Origin: Pseudonocardia cypriaca
Lineage (GTDB): Bacteria; Actinomycetota; Actinomycetes; Mycobacteriales; Pseudonocardiaceae
Reading direction: 5' to 3'
Assembly: GCF_006717045.1 (NCBI RefSeq)
Contig: NZ_VFPH01000001.1
Span: 1,426,001-1,490,000 of the forward strand
Length of the DNA stretch: 64,000 bases
Made by a program: the position numbers and the translations under genes. Numbering within the stretch: position 1 is the stretch's first letter; every line of letters starts with the position of its first letter. The notes under the pieces are model-generated. The model did no database searches. It was given only the letters and a program-made list of their open reading frames with translations, and was not told where the DNA came from. Of the stretch, positions 10,772 through 19,432 are shown one piece after another.

Positions 10772-10795
10772 TGCCGGTCCAACACCGGTTGGGCA
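10772..10795. promoter_or_regulatory. Possible operator dyad between lactonase and FAH-family genes
   Basis: CCAAC-ACCG-GTTGG (10779-10792) sits inside a longer imperfect dyad framed by TGCC and GGCA, about midway in the 212-bp divergent intergenic region. A regulator site is plausible, but no adjacent regulator gene is present to bind it. Confidence 0.3.
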
Positions 10796-10933
10796 TTGTC
10801 CGATGCTCCAGCGGTATCCAGGTTCCTGTCTTTCGGTCACGGGTGCCGGATCCGCGGTGTGCGGCCCCCCGATCGTGTGCCACGCGGCCGGCTGGACGAG
10901 ACTGCCCGCCGTGACGACCCGTGAGGTGAGGGA

Positions 10934-11764
10934 ATGAGGCTGGCGACGATCCGGACGGCGACGGGCAACCGTGCCGTCCGGGTGGATGCGACCGGGGCGG
11001 TGGAGACGGGGCAGGCGGACGTCCGCGCGCTCCTGGAACGGCCCGACTGGGCCGCGCACGCAGCTGCGGCGGCCGGACCGTCGCACTCGCTGGACGGCCT
11101 GGACTACGCACCGCTCGTGCCGTCGCCCGAGAAGATCATCTGTGTCGGCCTGAACTACCGCGACCACGTCCTCGAGATGGGCAACCAGCTGCCCGACCAC
11201 CCGACGGTCTTCGCGAAGTTCGCCCCGGCCCTCGTCGGCGCCCACGACGACATCGTCCTGCCGCGCGCGTCGACGGCGATCGACTGGGAGGTCGAGCTGA
11301 CGGTCGTGATCGGCCGGTCGGTGCGGCACGCCACGCCGGAGCAGGCCGAAGCGGCGATCGCCGGCTACACCGTGCTCAACGACGTGAGCGTGCGCGACTT
11401 CCAGCGCCGCACGTCGCAGTTCCTCCAGGGCAAGACGTTCGAGCGCACCACCCCGCTCGGGCCGTGGCTCGTGACGCCCGACGAGCTCCCGGAAGGCGGC
11501 TGGGAGGTCTCCACCGTGCTCGACGGCGAGACGATGCAGCGCTCCTCCACCGAGGAGCTCGTGTTCTCGCCGGTGGACCTGATCGTCTACCTGTCCGGCA
11601 TCGTGACGCTGAACCCGGGCGACGTGATCGCTACCGGCACCCCCGGTGGGGTCGGCCACGCCCGCAAGCCGCCGCGCTACCTCACGGACGGGGCGGAGCT
11701 CGTCACCCGCATCGAGGGCATCGGCGAGTGCCGCAACACCTGCCGCCTCGAGGCGGCGCCGTGA
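10934..11764 (+). CDS. Fumarylacetoacetate hydrolase family protein (likely fumarylpyruvate hydrolase)
   Basis: A 276-residue FAH-fold enzyme. It has the family segments ICVGLNYRDH, the metal ligands in DWEVELTVVIG and the C-terminal GDVIATGTPGGVG. These enzymes cleave carbon-carbon bonds in 1,3-dicarbonyl acids. Direct overlap (GTGA) with a mycothiol-type maleylpyruvate isomerase gene suggests the last two steps of gentisate degradation: maleylpyruvate to fumarylpyruvate, then to fumarate and pyruvate. Gentisate 1,2-dioxygenase is not in the window, so the assignment is inference. The alternative is acylpyruvase or oxaloacetate decarboxylase activity, common in this family. Confidence 0.85.
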   Translation: MRLATIRTATGNRAVRVDATGAVETGQADVRALLERPDWAAHAAAAAGPSHSLDGLDYAPLVPSPEKIICVGLNYRDHVLEMGNQLPDHPTVFAKFAPALVGAHDDIVLPRASTAIDWEVELTVVIGRSVRHATPEQAEAAIAGYTVLNDVSVRDFQRRTSQFLQGKTFERTTPLGPWLVTPDELPEGGWEVSTVLDGETMQRSSTEELVFSPVDLIVYLSGIVTLNPGDVIATGTPGGVGHARKPPRYLTDGAELVTRIEGIGECRNTCRLEAAP

Positions 11765-12501
11765 AACAGCCTGTGAGGTCTGCGGGCGCCCGCTCCCTGG
11801 CCCACACGCTCGCATGGGCCGGCGACGGTGCCGCCCACCTGCGCGGCCTCATGATGCGGATGGGTGAGGACGCGTTCGCGGCGCCGTCCGCGCTGCCGGG
11901 GTGGAGCCGGGCCCACGTCCTGACCCACGTCGCGCGCAACGCCGACGCGATGATCAACCTGCTGACCTGGGCGCGGACCGGCGTCCGTACCCCCGCATAC
12001 GCGAGCCGCGAGCAGCGCGACGCCGACATCGAGGCCGGTGCGCACCGGGCGCCCGTGGAGATCCGGGCGGACGTCGTGGAGTCGTCCGACCGGCTGGCCC
12101 AGGTGGTGCGGGCGATGCCGGAGTCCGCCTGGTCGGTGCACGTCCAGAACGCGCAGGGCCGTGACCTGCTCGCCATCGACATCCCGTGGCTGCGTGCCCG
12201 GGAGATGTGGATCCACGCCGTGGACCTCGACGTCGGTGCCTCGTTCGCCGACATGCCCGCCCCGATGGTGGTCGCACTGCTCACCGACGTCACCGCCGCG
12301 ATGGGGGAGAAGCCGGACTGCCCCGCCCTGCGCCTCGTGGCCGAGGACGGTTCCGCGTGGGACGTCGGTGACCGGGCCGAGGCGACGACCGTCACCGGCC
12401 CCGCACCCGGCCTCGCCGCCTGGCTGCTGGGGCGCAGCAAGGGCCGCGACCTGCGCAGCTCCGCCGGCAGGAAGCTCCCCGCCCTGCCCCGCTGGCTCTG
12501 A
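11761..12501 (+). CDS. Mycothiol-dependent maleylpyruvate isomerase
   Basis: A 246-residue DinB-fold protein starting at GTG 11761 inside the previous stop. Zn-ligand candidates are His in HVLTHVARNADAM and the Glu/His pair in REMWIHAVDLDVG, the triad seen in the Corynebacterium enzyme. The N-terminal MDMPI domain is followed by a smaller C-terminal domain ending WLLGRSKGRDL. The enzyme isomerises maleylpyruvate to fumarylpyruvate with mycothiol as cofactor. The operon with an FAH hydrolase strengthens the call. Confidence 0.82.
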   Translation: MKQPVRSAGARSLAHTLAWAGDGAAHLRGLMMRMGEDAFAAPSALPGWSRAHVLTHVARNADAMINLLTWARTGVRTPAYASREQRDADIEAGAHRAPVEIRADVVESSDRLAQVVRAMPESAWSVHVQNAQGRDLLAIDIPWLRAREMWIHAVDLDVGASFADMPAPMVVALLTDVTAAMGEKPDCPALRLVAEDGSAWDVGDRAEATTVTGPAPGLAAWLLGRSKGRDLRSSAGRKLPALPRWL

Positions 12502-12563
12502 CGGACCAGTCCGGGCGTGCGCGTCCGTCGCGGTCGCGCGGCGGTCCGTGGGAGGCTCCGGCC

Positions 12564-13979
12564 GTGCATGCGTCGCCGCGTCCCGCCCCGGACTTCGCCG
12601 CCGTCCGCGCCGAGTTCGCGCTCCCCGACGCCTTTCCGCCCGCGGTGCTGGCGGAGGCCGCGAGGGCCGCGGCGGATCGGCCCGGTCCGGGGCCCGGGCG
12701 GCGGGACGCCACGGACGTCGAGCTGGTGACCATCGACCCACCGGGTTCGAAGGACCTCGACCAGGCGGTCGGCGTCGTGCGGCGCGGGTCCGGGTTCCGG
12801 GTGCACTACGCGATCGCCGACCTCGGAGCGGTCGTGCGGCCCGGCGGAGCGCTCGACGCCGAGGTGCGGCGGCGCGGGCAGACGATCTACCTGCCGGACG
12901 GGTCGGTGCCGCTGCACCCGCCGGTGCTGTCCGAGGACGCGGCCAGCCTGCTCGCGGACGGGCCGCGCGCGGCGGTGCTGTGGACGTTCGACCTCGACGA
13001 CGCGGGCGAGCAGGTCGCGATGTCCGTGGAGCGGGCGGTGGTGCGGTCGCGCGCACGGCTGGACTACGCGGGCGTGCAGGCCGACCTGGCGGCGGGCCGG
13101 GTGCACCCGGCGCTCGCCGCGCTCCCCGAGCTCGGGCCGCTGCGCCGGGCGCACGCGTTGCGACGCGGGGCGATCGAGCTGGAGCTCCCCGAGCAGGAGG
13201 TCGTGCCCGACGGGTCCGGCGGCTGGACCGTGCGTGTGCGCCGCCGGCTCGACGTGGAGTCGTGGAACGCGGAGATCTCCCTGCTCACCGGCATGGCGGC
13301 CGCCCGGATCATGCTCGACGCCGGCGTCGGCCTGCTCCGCACGCTCCCGGCGCCGGATCCCGATTCGCTGGGCGCGTTCCGCCGCGCGGCGCGCGAGCTG
13401 GGCTTCGGCTGGCCCGATGACGCGCCGGTGGCCGAGCTGCTCGCGGGGTTGCCGGCGGACACGCCTGCCGCTCTCGCGGTGCGCCGCGCGGCCACCACGC
13501 TGCTGCGCGGGGCGGGCTACCGCGCGTTCGACCGCTCCGCGGGCACGCAGCCACCCGCCGATGCCGGGCACGCCGGAGTCGGGGCGCCGTACGCCCACGT
13601 CACGGCCCCGCTGCGGCGGCTCGCCGACCGGTTCGCCACGGAGGTCTGCCTGGCGGTCACGGCAGGCACCGAGCTGCCCGAGTGGCTCCGGACGGCGTTG
13701 CCGACGGTGCCCGACGCGATGGACGAGTCGGACACGCTGGCCTCGCGCGTGGACCGGGCCTGCATGGACCGCACCGAGGCCGCGCTGCTCTCCGGGAGCG
13801 TCGGGCGGGAGTTCGACGGGGTGGTCCTGCGCGCGGACGGCGATGGCGGCGAGATCTACGTGCCCGACCCGCCCGTGCTCGCGCACTGCGCGGGTGCGCT
13901 CACGGCGGGCGCGGTCGTGCGCGTGCGGCTCATCGCCGCCGATCCGGAGACCGGCCGGATCGAGTTCGCCGCGGCCTGA
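12564..13979 (+). CDS. RNB-domain ribonuclease (RNase II/R-related, short form)
   Basis: A 471-residue protein, GTG start, dominated by one RNB catalytic domain. The Mg-binding aspartates are visible in IDPPGSKDLDQAVG, and the family signature is PYAHVTAPLRRLADRF near residue 340. It lacks the N-terminal cold-shock and C-terminal S1 domains of full-length RNase R (about 800 residues), as do many actinobacterial homologues. Expected role: 3'-to-5' exonucleolytic RNA turnover. It stands alone, 62 bases after the isomerase gene. Confidence 0.85.
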   Translation: MHASPRPAPDFAAVRAEFALPDAFPPAVLAEAARAAADRPGPGPGRRDATDVELVTIDPPGSKDLDQAVGVVRRGSGFRVHYAIADLGAVVRPGGALDAEVRRRGQTIYLPDGSVPLHPPVLSEDAASLLADGPRAAVLWTFDLDDAGEQVAMSVERAVVRSRARLDYAGVQADLAAGRVHPALAALPELGPLRRAHALRRGAIELELPEQEVVPDGSGGWTVRVRRRLDVESWNAEISLLTGMAAARIMLDAGVGLLRTLPAPDPDSLGAFRRAARELGFGWPDDAPVAELLAGLPADTPAALAVRRAATTLLRGAGYRAFDRSAGTQPPADAGHAGVGAPYAHVTAPLRRLADRFATEVCLAVTAGTELPEWLRTALPTVPDAMDESDTLASRVDRACMDRTEAALLSGSVGREFDGVVLRADGDGGEIYVPDPPVLAHCAGALTAGAVVRVRLIAADPETGRIEFAAA

Positions 13980-14049
13980 TTCGGCCCGTCCGGCGCGGCT
14001 ACTCTCGCCTGCGGCGGGCGGTCCGCCGACGACCCCGGGAGGTGGGCCG

Positions 14050-15150
14050 GTGCCCGAGCGTGCGTTCCGCTACGGCATCGAGCACGAGATCGCGCTCGTG
14101 CACGTCAGCGGTGGTTTCGCGGACTACACGACGACCACCTTCGACGAGCTGCAGGCCGTGGTGGACGTGCTGCCGGAGGACCCGGCCGACTACCCCGACC
14201 TGCGCGTCGGTGACCAGGGGATCAAGCGCAAGCGGTGGTACGTCGAGGGCTACGAGCGGTTCGACGAGCGTGGTGGCCTCGTCCGGTGCGACCCAAAGGG
14301 CCTCGAGATCCGCACCCGCATCCACGACTCAATCGAGGACACCGTCGCCGCGCTGAGCGCCGACCTGCAGCTCCTGGACGCGGAGCTGGCCCGCACCGGG
14401 CTGCGCACCACGACGATCGCGTTCAACCCGGTCCGCTCGGAGTACCGGATCGAGCCGCCGCTGAACGCGTGGGAGCAGGCCCACCGGCAGGACTCGCCGG
14501 AGGAGCGCACGGCGCACCTGCACATGTCGACCTACGGCCCGGACCTCAACCTGTCCTGCGCCGACCTCGACGAGCGGGCGGTCGTCGACGCCGGGCGCAA
14601 GCTCACCCACTACAGCCCGTGGCTCGTGCCCTTGTCGTTCTCCTCCCCGTTCCGCGACGGCGGGCCGTGGGGTGGGCTCTCGGCGCGCACGGCGGTGCGC
14701 ACCGGGGTGCGGCCCGCCGCGCTCGTGTTCCTCTCCGGGCCGGACGGGCAGCTCGACGCCGACCCGTCGCTCACCCAGGTGGCGCGCCTGCCCGCAGAGG
14801 TGGGCCGGATCGAGTTCAAGGCGTTCGACGCCTGCCCCGATCCCGAGCTGTACGGCGAGCTGCTCTCCCTGCTCACCGGCGTGGTGCTGGACGAGACGCT
14901 GCCCGGCCGGCGCACCACGCCCGACGCGGGCCTGCACAAGCACGTGGCCGGGGTGGGGCTCGCCGACGACGACGTGCACGCCGGCACCGGCGAGCTCCTC
15001 GACGCGGCCGAGCGGGCCCTTGCCGACCGGCCGGCCGACCTCACCCGCCTCGCCCGGCTGCGCGAGCGCTGGCTCCGGCGGGAGTCCCCGGCCGACGCGA
15101 TGCTGGCGTTGTACCGCGCAGGCGAGCCGGTAGCAGGGCTGCGCCCCTGA
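14050..15150 (+). CDS. Glutamate-cysteine ligase family protein (GCS2-like)
   Basis: A 366-residue ATP-dependent carboxylate-amine ligase-like protein, GTG start with a GGGAGG site about 10 bases upstream. It opens with RAFRYGIEHEIALVH, the glutamine-synthetase-fold metal-binding beta strand of the GCS family. It continues with a characteristic HLHMSTYGPDLNLS segment and ends with an arginine-rich helix. Gamma-glutamyl ligation to cysteine or another amine is expected. Mycothiol producers do not need glutathione, so the acceptor may be a different amino acid, as with EgtA of ergothioneine synthesis. No other egt genes are nearby. Confidence 0.65.
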   Translation: MPERAFRYGIEHEIALVHVSGGFADYTTTTFDELQAVVDVLPEDPADYPDLRVGDQGIKRKRWYVEGYERFDERGGLVRCDPKGLEIRTRIHDSIEDTVAALSADLQLLDAELARTGLRTTTIAFNPVRSEYRIEPPLNAWEQAHRQDSPEERTAHLHMSTYGPDLNLSCADLDERAVVDAGRKLTHYSPWLVPLSFSSPFRDGGPWGGLSARTAVRTGVRPAALVFLSGPDGQLDADPSLTQVARLPAEVGRIEFKAFDACPDPELYGELLSLLTGVVLDETLPGRRTTPDAGLHKHVAGVGLADDDVHAGTGELLDAAERALADRPADLTRLARLRERWLRRESPADAMLALYRAGEPVAGLRP

Positions 15151-15154
15151 CCAT

Positions 15155-15210
15155 TCCGACGAACGGCGCGTTTCGTCGGAACCTATCCGACCAACGCGCC
15201 GTTCGTCGGA
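15155..15210. terminator. Perfect 18-bp inverted repeat between convergent genes
   Basis: TCCGACGAACGGCGCGTT (15155-15172) and its exact complement (15193-15210) enclose 20 bases that themselves can pair with the arms. It abuts the stop codons of the GCS2-like gene and panB on either side, so a bidirectional terminator is the simplest reading. There is no T-tract. Confidence 0.65.
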
Positions 15211-16044
15211 TCAGGTGTAGGAGTGCTCCTCCGCCGGGTAGCGGCCTTCCGCCACCTCCGCGCCGAACCGGCGTGCCGCCTCCAGGAGCACCGCGCCCAC
15301 GTCCGCGTACTGCTTCACGAACCGCGGCTTGCGTCCCCGGTTCATGCCGGCCATGTCCGACCAGACGAGAACCTGCGCGTCGCAGTCCGGGCCTGCGCCG
15401 ATCCCGATCGTCGGGATGTCCAGCTCGGCCGTGACGCGCTTCGCGACGTCGGCCGGCACCATCTCCAGCACCACCGCGAACGCGCCCGCCCGCTGCAGGG
15501 CGATGGCGTCCTCGACGAGCCGGTCGGCCGCCTCGCCGCGCCCCTGCACGCGGAACCCGCCGAGCGCGTGCTCGCTCTGCGGGGTGAAGCCCAGGTGCGC
15601 CATCACCGGGATGCCCGCGCCGACGAGGGCGTCGACCTGCGGGACGAACCGCGCCCCGCCCTCGAGCTTCACGGCGTGCGCGCCGCCTTCCTTCATGAAG
15701 CGGAACGACGTGGTGAGCGCCTGCTCGGGGCCGGTCTGGTAGCTGCCGAAGGGCAGGTCGGCCACCACGAGCGCGCTCCGAGCGCCCCGCGACACGGCCT
15801 TGACCAGCGGCAACAGTTCTTCGACTGTCACCGGCAGGGTGTTCTCGTAGCCGTAGACGTTGTTGGCGGCGGAGTCGCCGACGAGGAGCACCTTGATGCC
15901 GGCCTCGTCGAAGATCTCCGCGGTGTAGGCGTCGTAGGCGGTGAGCATGGCCCAGCGCTCGCCGCGTTCCTTGAGAGCGTGCAGGTGCGGGATGCGGACC
16001 CGCTTCGGCCGCTCGACGGTGCGGTACGGGGACTCCTCAGACAT
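15211..16044 (-). CDS. panB: 3-methyl-2-oxobutanoate hydroxymethyltransferase
   Basis: A 277-residue PanB, first committed enzyme of pantothenate synthesis: 5,10-methylene-tetrahydrofolate plus ketoisovalerate gives ketopantoate. Recognisable are MLTAYDAYTAEIFDEAG, LLVGDSAANNVYGYENTLPVT with the Mg-binding aspartate, KLEGG and the catalytic-glutamate region VLEMVPADVAKRVT. The ATG at 16044 is chosen because upstream codons are low-complexity. The gene is divergent from the exported TAP-type hydrolase, the order also known in Mycobacterium tuberculosis. Confidence 0.96.
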   Translation of the reverse strand: MSEESPYRTVERPKRVRIPHLHALKERGERWAMLTAYDAYTAEIFDEAGIKVLLVGDSAANNVYGYENTLPVTVEELLPLVKAVSRGARSALVVADLPFGSYQTGPEQALTTSFRFMKEGGAHAVKLEGGARFVPQVDALVGAGIPVMAHLGFTPQSEHALGGFRVQGRGEAADRLVEDAIALQRAGAFAVVLEMVPADVAKRVTAELDIPTIGIGAGPDCDAQVLVWSDMAGMNRGRKPRFVKQYADVGAVLLEAARRFGAEVAEGRYPAEEHSYT

Positions 16045-16224
16045 CGCTGTCCGTCCTCCCTCGAGGCCCGTGCGGGTCCCCGGGTCGTCAGGTGATGACC
16101 TGGAGAAGCGTGACACCGCGGGCGGAGCGCGAGCGTGCTGCTGGGACGAGGTTCACACGGCCGGGAACTTCGCTAGCCGGACGCGCCCGCAGCGGTTCAC
16201 CGGGCCGGAACGCCCGGCGCTGGC

Positions 16225-17820
16225 ATGCTTGGCGCCGTGCTCGACGCTCTGCGCCCCTTCGCCGTCGCCGCCTGCTCCGCCGCGCTCGCGCTGTCGGGAT
16301 GCAGCCAACCGGCGGCGCCTGCGGTGGTCCCGCAGCAACCGGCGCCGGCGAGCGAGCTCACGCGCTTCTACGACCAGCAGCTCAGCTGGGGCCCGTGCGT
16401 GGACTACGCCAGTACCCCTGCCGACCGCGCGTCGTTCGACGACGAGGCGCTGCAGTGCGCACGCCTCGAGGTCCCGCTCGACTACGCCGCGCCGGAGGGT
16501 CGCACGGCCCAGGTCGCCGTGCTGCGGCACCGGGCCACGGGCGACCGGATCGGATCGTTGCTGGTCAACCCGGGTGGACCGGGGGCGTCCGGGATGAGCC
16601 TCGGCGCGACGATGTCGCGGCGGCTCGCGAAAAGCCCGCTCTCCGAGCGGTTCGACGTGGTCGGGTTCGACCCGCGGGGCGTCGGGGCGAGCACGCCGAC
16701 CATCGACTGCCTGAACGACGCCGAATGGGAGGTCGAGCGCGCCGACCTGGACATCGACCCGTCCCCGGAGGGCGTCGCGCAGACGGAGGCGGAGAACCAG
16801 CAGTACGCGCAGCGGTGCACCGAGCGGTCCGGCGGCGCCGACGTGCTGGCGAACGCCGGCACCCGCGACGTGGTCCGTGATGTCGACATCCTGCGCCAGG
16901 TCCTCGGCGACCAGAAGCTGACCTACCTCGGCTACTCCTACGGCACCCGCATCGGCTCCGCGTACGCGGAGGCGTACCCGCAGAACGTGCGGGCGCTCGT
17001 GCTCGACGGCGCGCTCGACCCCGAGCAGACCACCGTGCAGCGCACCGTCGACCAGAGCGCAGGATTCCAGCAGGCCTTCGACGCCTTCGCCGCCGACTGC
17101 GCGAAGGAGCCGAACTGCCCGCTCGGTCAGGACCCCGCGCGGGCCACCGCCAACTTCCAGGCGATCACGCGGCCGCTCATGGACCGGCCCGCGCCCGCCG
17201 ACGGCGGCGCCCGCACGCTCTCCTACCCGGACGCGGTGACGGGCACGATCCAGGCGCTGTACCTGTCGGACTTCTGGCCGCTGCTCACGAGGGGGCTGTC
17301 CACGCTCGCCTCCGGCGACGGCACGATCCTGATGCGCCTCGCCGACATGTACAACGATCGCGACCCGGACGGGCACTACGGCAACGGCATCGAGGCGTTC
17401 GTCGCCATCAGCTGCGTCGACGAGGAGCGCATCACCGACCGGGGTGAGCAGGCCGAGCTGATCCGCCGGTCCAACGAGATGGCGCCGTTCCGCGACGACG
17501 GCCACGGTGTCGTCGCCGCGCTCGACCCGTGCGCGTTCTGGCCCGCGCCGCCCACGAGCGAGCCGCACGTGCCCCAGGTGGAGGGGCTGCCGCCGACGCT
17601 CACGGTCTCGGTCACGGGCGATCCCGCCACCCCATACCAGGCAGGCGTGGACCTGGCGAAGGCGCTGTCGGGGAGCCTGCTGTCGGTCGAAGGGGCGCAG
17701 CACACGGCGGCGCTGCAGGGCAACACGTGCGTCGACGACATCGTCAGCGCCTACCTCATCGACCTGCGGTTGCCACCCGAGGGGGCCCGCTGCAGCCTCG
17801 CACCGACTCCCGGTAGGTGA
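16225..17820 (+). CDS. Exported alpha/beta-hydrolase lipoprotein, tripeptidyl-aminopeptidase (TAP/CaeA-like) family
   Basis: A 531-residue protein with a lipoprotein signal (ALALSGCS), so it is anchored outside the membrane. The hydrolase core has the oxyanion motif LLVNPGGPGASG, the nucleophile elbow GYSYGTRIGS, and near the C terminus the SVTGDPATPY and VEGAQHTA regions holding the acid and histidine of the triad. Mycobacterial relatives next to glnA2 (Rv2223c and Rv2224c/Hip1) are cell-envelope serine proteases. Peptidase or esterase activity on extracellular peptides is expected. The ATG at 16225 gives a normal signal-peptide length. Confidence 0.88.
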   Translation: MLGAVLDALRPFAVAACSAALALSGCSQPAAPAVVPQQPAPASELTRFYDQQLSWGPCVDYASTPADRASFDDEALQCARLEVPLDYAAPEGRTAQVAVLRHRATGDRIGSLLVNPGGPGASGMSLGATMSRRLAKSPLSERFDVVGFDPRGVGASTPTIDCLNDAEWEVERADLDIDPSPEGVAQTEAENQQYAQRCTERSGGADVLANAGTRDVVRDVDILRQVLGDQKLTYLGYSYGTRIGSAYAEAYPQNVRALVLDGALDPEQTTVQRTVDQSAGFQQAFDAFAADCAKEPNCPLGQDPARATANFQAITRPLMDRPAPADGGARTLSYPDAVTGTIQALYLSDFWPLLTRGLSTLASGDGTILMRLADMYNDRDPDGHYGNGIEAFVAISCVDEERITDRGEQAELIRRSNEMAPFRDDGHGVVAALDPCAFWPAPPTSEPHVPQVEGLPPTLTVSVTGDPATPYQAGVDLAKALSGSLLSVEGAQHTAALQGNTCVDDIVSAYLIDLRLPPEGARCSLAPTPGR

Positions 17821-17990
17821 CGCAAGTAACACCCCGCGCCTCCTCACCGAAAGGCTGGTGGGGCCGGTGAGAATGAGGGGCGCACCGCAGGGTGCGGGCC
17901 GGACCATGGCAGCGCCCGTCCGGGCATGGACGGGCGCTGTCGCACGTCCGGGGGTGCGAGTGGCTCACATCGCACGCGTTGAGTAGGTAG

Positions 17991-18006
17991 GAAACATGTC
18001 TGTAAC
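17991..18006 (+). promoter_or_regulatory. Candidate GlnR half-box upstream of glnA2
   Basis: GAAAC-N6-GTAAC matches the central part of the actinobacterial GlnR consensus (alternating GTnAC and GAAAC, 6-base gaps). It lies 25 bases before the glnA2 ATG, just upstream of a weak -10-like TAGGCT (18017-18022). The outer elements are not convincing. Nitrogen control of this gene is plausible but unproven. Confidence 0.35.
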
Positions 18007-18030
18007 CCGACGTTCCTAGGCTCGGCGCCC

Positions 18031-19374
18031 ATGGACCGACAGCAGGAGTTCGTGCTCCGCACGCTCGAGGAACGCGACATCCGGTTCGTCCGGCTCTGGT
18101 TCACCGACGTGCTCGGGTTCCTCAAGTCGGTCGCGGTGGCGCCTGCGGAGCTGGAGGGGGCGTTCGCCGAGGGCATCGGGTTCGACGGATCCGCGATCGA
18201 GGGCTTCGCGCGGGTCTACGAGTCGGACATGGTGGCCCGGCCCGACCCCTCGACGTTCCAGGTGCTGCCCTGGGAGAACGCGCCCGGCGAGCACTACTCC
18301 GCCCGCATGTTCTGCGACATCGCCATGCCCGACGGCTCGCCGTCGTGGGCCGACCCCCGCCACGTGCTGCGGCGTGCGCTGTCGCGGGCCGGTGAGGCGG
18401 GCTTCACCTGCTACGTGCACCCGGAGATCGAGTTCTACCTGCTGCGCGGCCTGCCGTCCGACGGGTCGCGGCCGGAGCCTGCCGACTCCGGCGGCTACTT
18501 CGACCAGTCCAGCCACGACGTCGCACCGCACTTCCGGCGCAACGCGATCGAGACCCTCGAGTCGATGGGGATCTCCGTCGAGTTCAGCCACCACGAGGGC
18601 GGGCCCGGTCAGCAGGAGATCGACCTGCGCTACGCCGACGCCCTCACGATGGCCGACAACATCATGACCTTCCGGTACGTGGTGAAGGAGGTCGCGCTCA
18701 CCCAGGGCGTGCGGGCGTCGTTCATGCCCAAGCCGTTCTCCGAGCACCCGGGCTCGGCGATGCACACGCACTTCTCGCTCTTCGAGGGCGACCGCAACGC
18801 CTTCCACGACCCGGACGACCCCTACGAGCTCTCCGAGACCGGCAAGGCGTTCGTCGCCGGGGTGCTGCGGCACGCCCGGGAGATCAGCGCCGTCACCAAC
18901 CAGTGGGTGAACTCCTACAAGCGGCTCATCGTCGGCGGCGAGGCGCCCACCGCGGTCTCGTGGGGCCATGCCAACCGGTCGGCGCTGGTGCGCGTGCCGA
19001 TGTACTCGCCGGGCAAGGCGTCCACGCGCCGGGTGGAGATCCGCACGATCGACAGCGCGTGCAACCCCTACCTCGCCTTCGCCGTGATCCTCGGCGCCGG
19101 CCTCACCGGTGTGCAGAAGGGGTACGAGCTGCCGCCCGCCACCGAGGACGACGTCTGGTCGCTCACCGAGACCGAGCGCCGCGCACTCGGGTACGAGGCG
19201 CTGCCGCAGAACCTCACGGAGGCGCTGACGGTCATGGAGCACTCGGAGCTCGTGGCCGAGATCCTCGGCGAGCACGTCTTCGACTTCTTCCTGCGCAACA
19301 AGCGCAGCGAGTGGGACGGCTACCGCCGCCAGGTCACCCCCTACGAGCTGGCGACGTACCTGCCCGTGCTCTGA
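18031..19374 (+). CDS. glnA2: Glutamine synthetase-type ligase GlnA2
   Basis: A 447-residue type I glutamine synthetase fold protein whose N terminus (MDRQQEFVLRTLEERDIRFV) closely matches mycobacterial GlnA2. Conserved blocks include GFDGSAIEGFARVYESDM, the metal/glutamate site HPEIEFYLLRG and the ATP region KASTRRVEIRTID. Actinobacterial GlnA2 proteins may make glutamine or ligate glutamate to amines; in Streptomyces, homologues have been linked to polyamine glutamylation. The tyrosine region reads KGYELPPATED rather than the canonical NLYDLPPE adenylylation site, so control by GlnE is doubtful. It lies within the panB-TAP-glnA2 order conserved in mycobacteria. Confidence 0.93.
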   Translation: MDRQQEFVLRTLEERDIRFVRLWFTDVLGFLKSVAVAPAELEGAFAEGIGFDGSAIEGFARVYESDMVARPDPSTFQVLPWENAPGEHYSARMFCDIAMPDGSPSWADPRHVLRRALSRAGEAGFTCYVHPEIEFYLLRGLPSDGSRPEPADSGGYFDQSSHDVAPHFRRNAIETLESMGISVEFSHHEGGPGQQEIDLRYADALTMADNIMTFRYVVKEVALTQGVRASFMPKPFSEHPGSAMHTHFSLFEGDRNAFHDPDDPYELSETGKAFVAGVLRHAREISAVTNQWVNSYKRLIVGGEAPTAVSWGHANRSALVRVPMYSPGKASTRRVEIRTIDSACNPYLAFAVILGAGLTGVQKGYELPPATEDDVWSLTETERRALGYEALPQNLTEALTVMEHSELVAEILGEHVFDFFLRNKRSEWDGYRRQVTPYELATYLPVL

Positions 19375-19432
19375 GGCGGGTTGCGGCGAACCGGCTTTGC
19401 CGCAACCGGGCGGACGCGGCAAGGTCGGCGTC

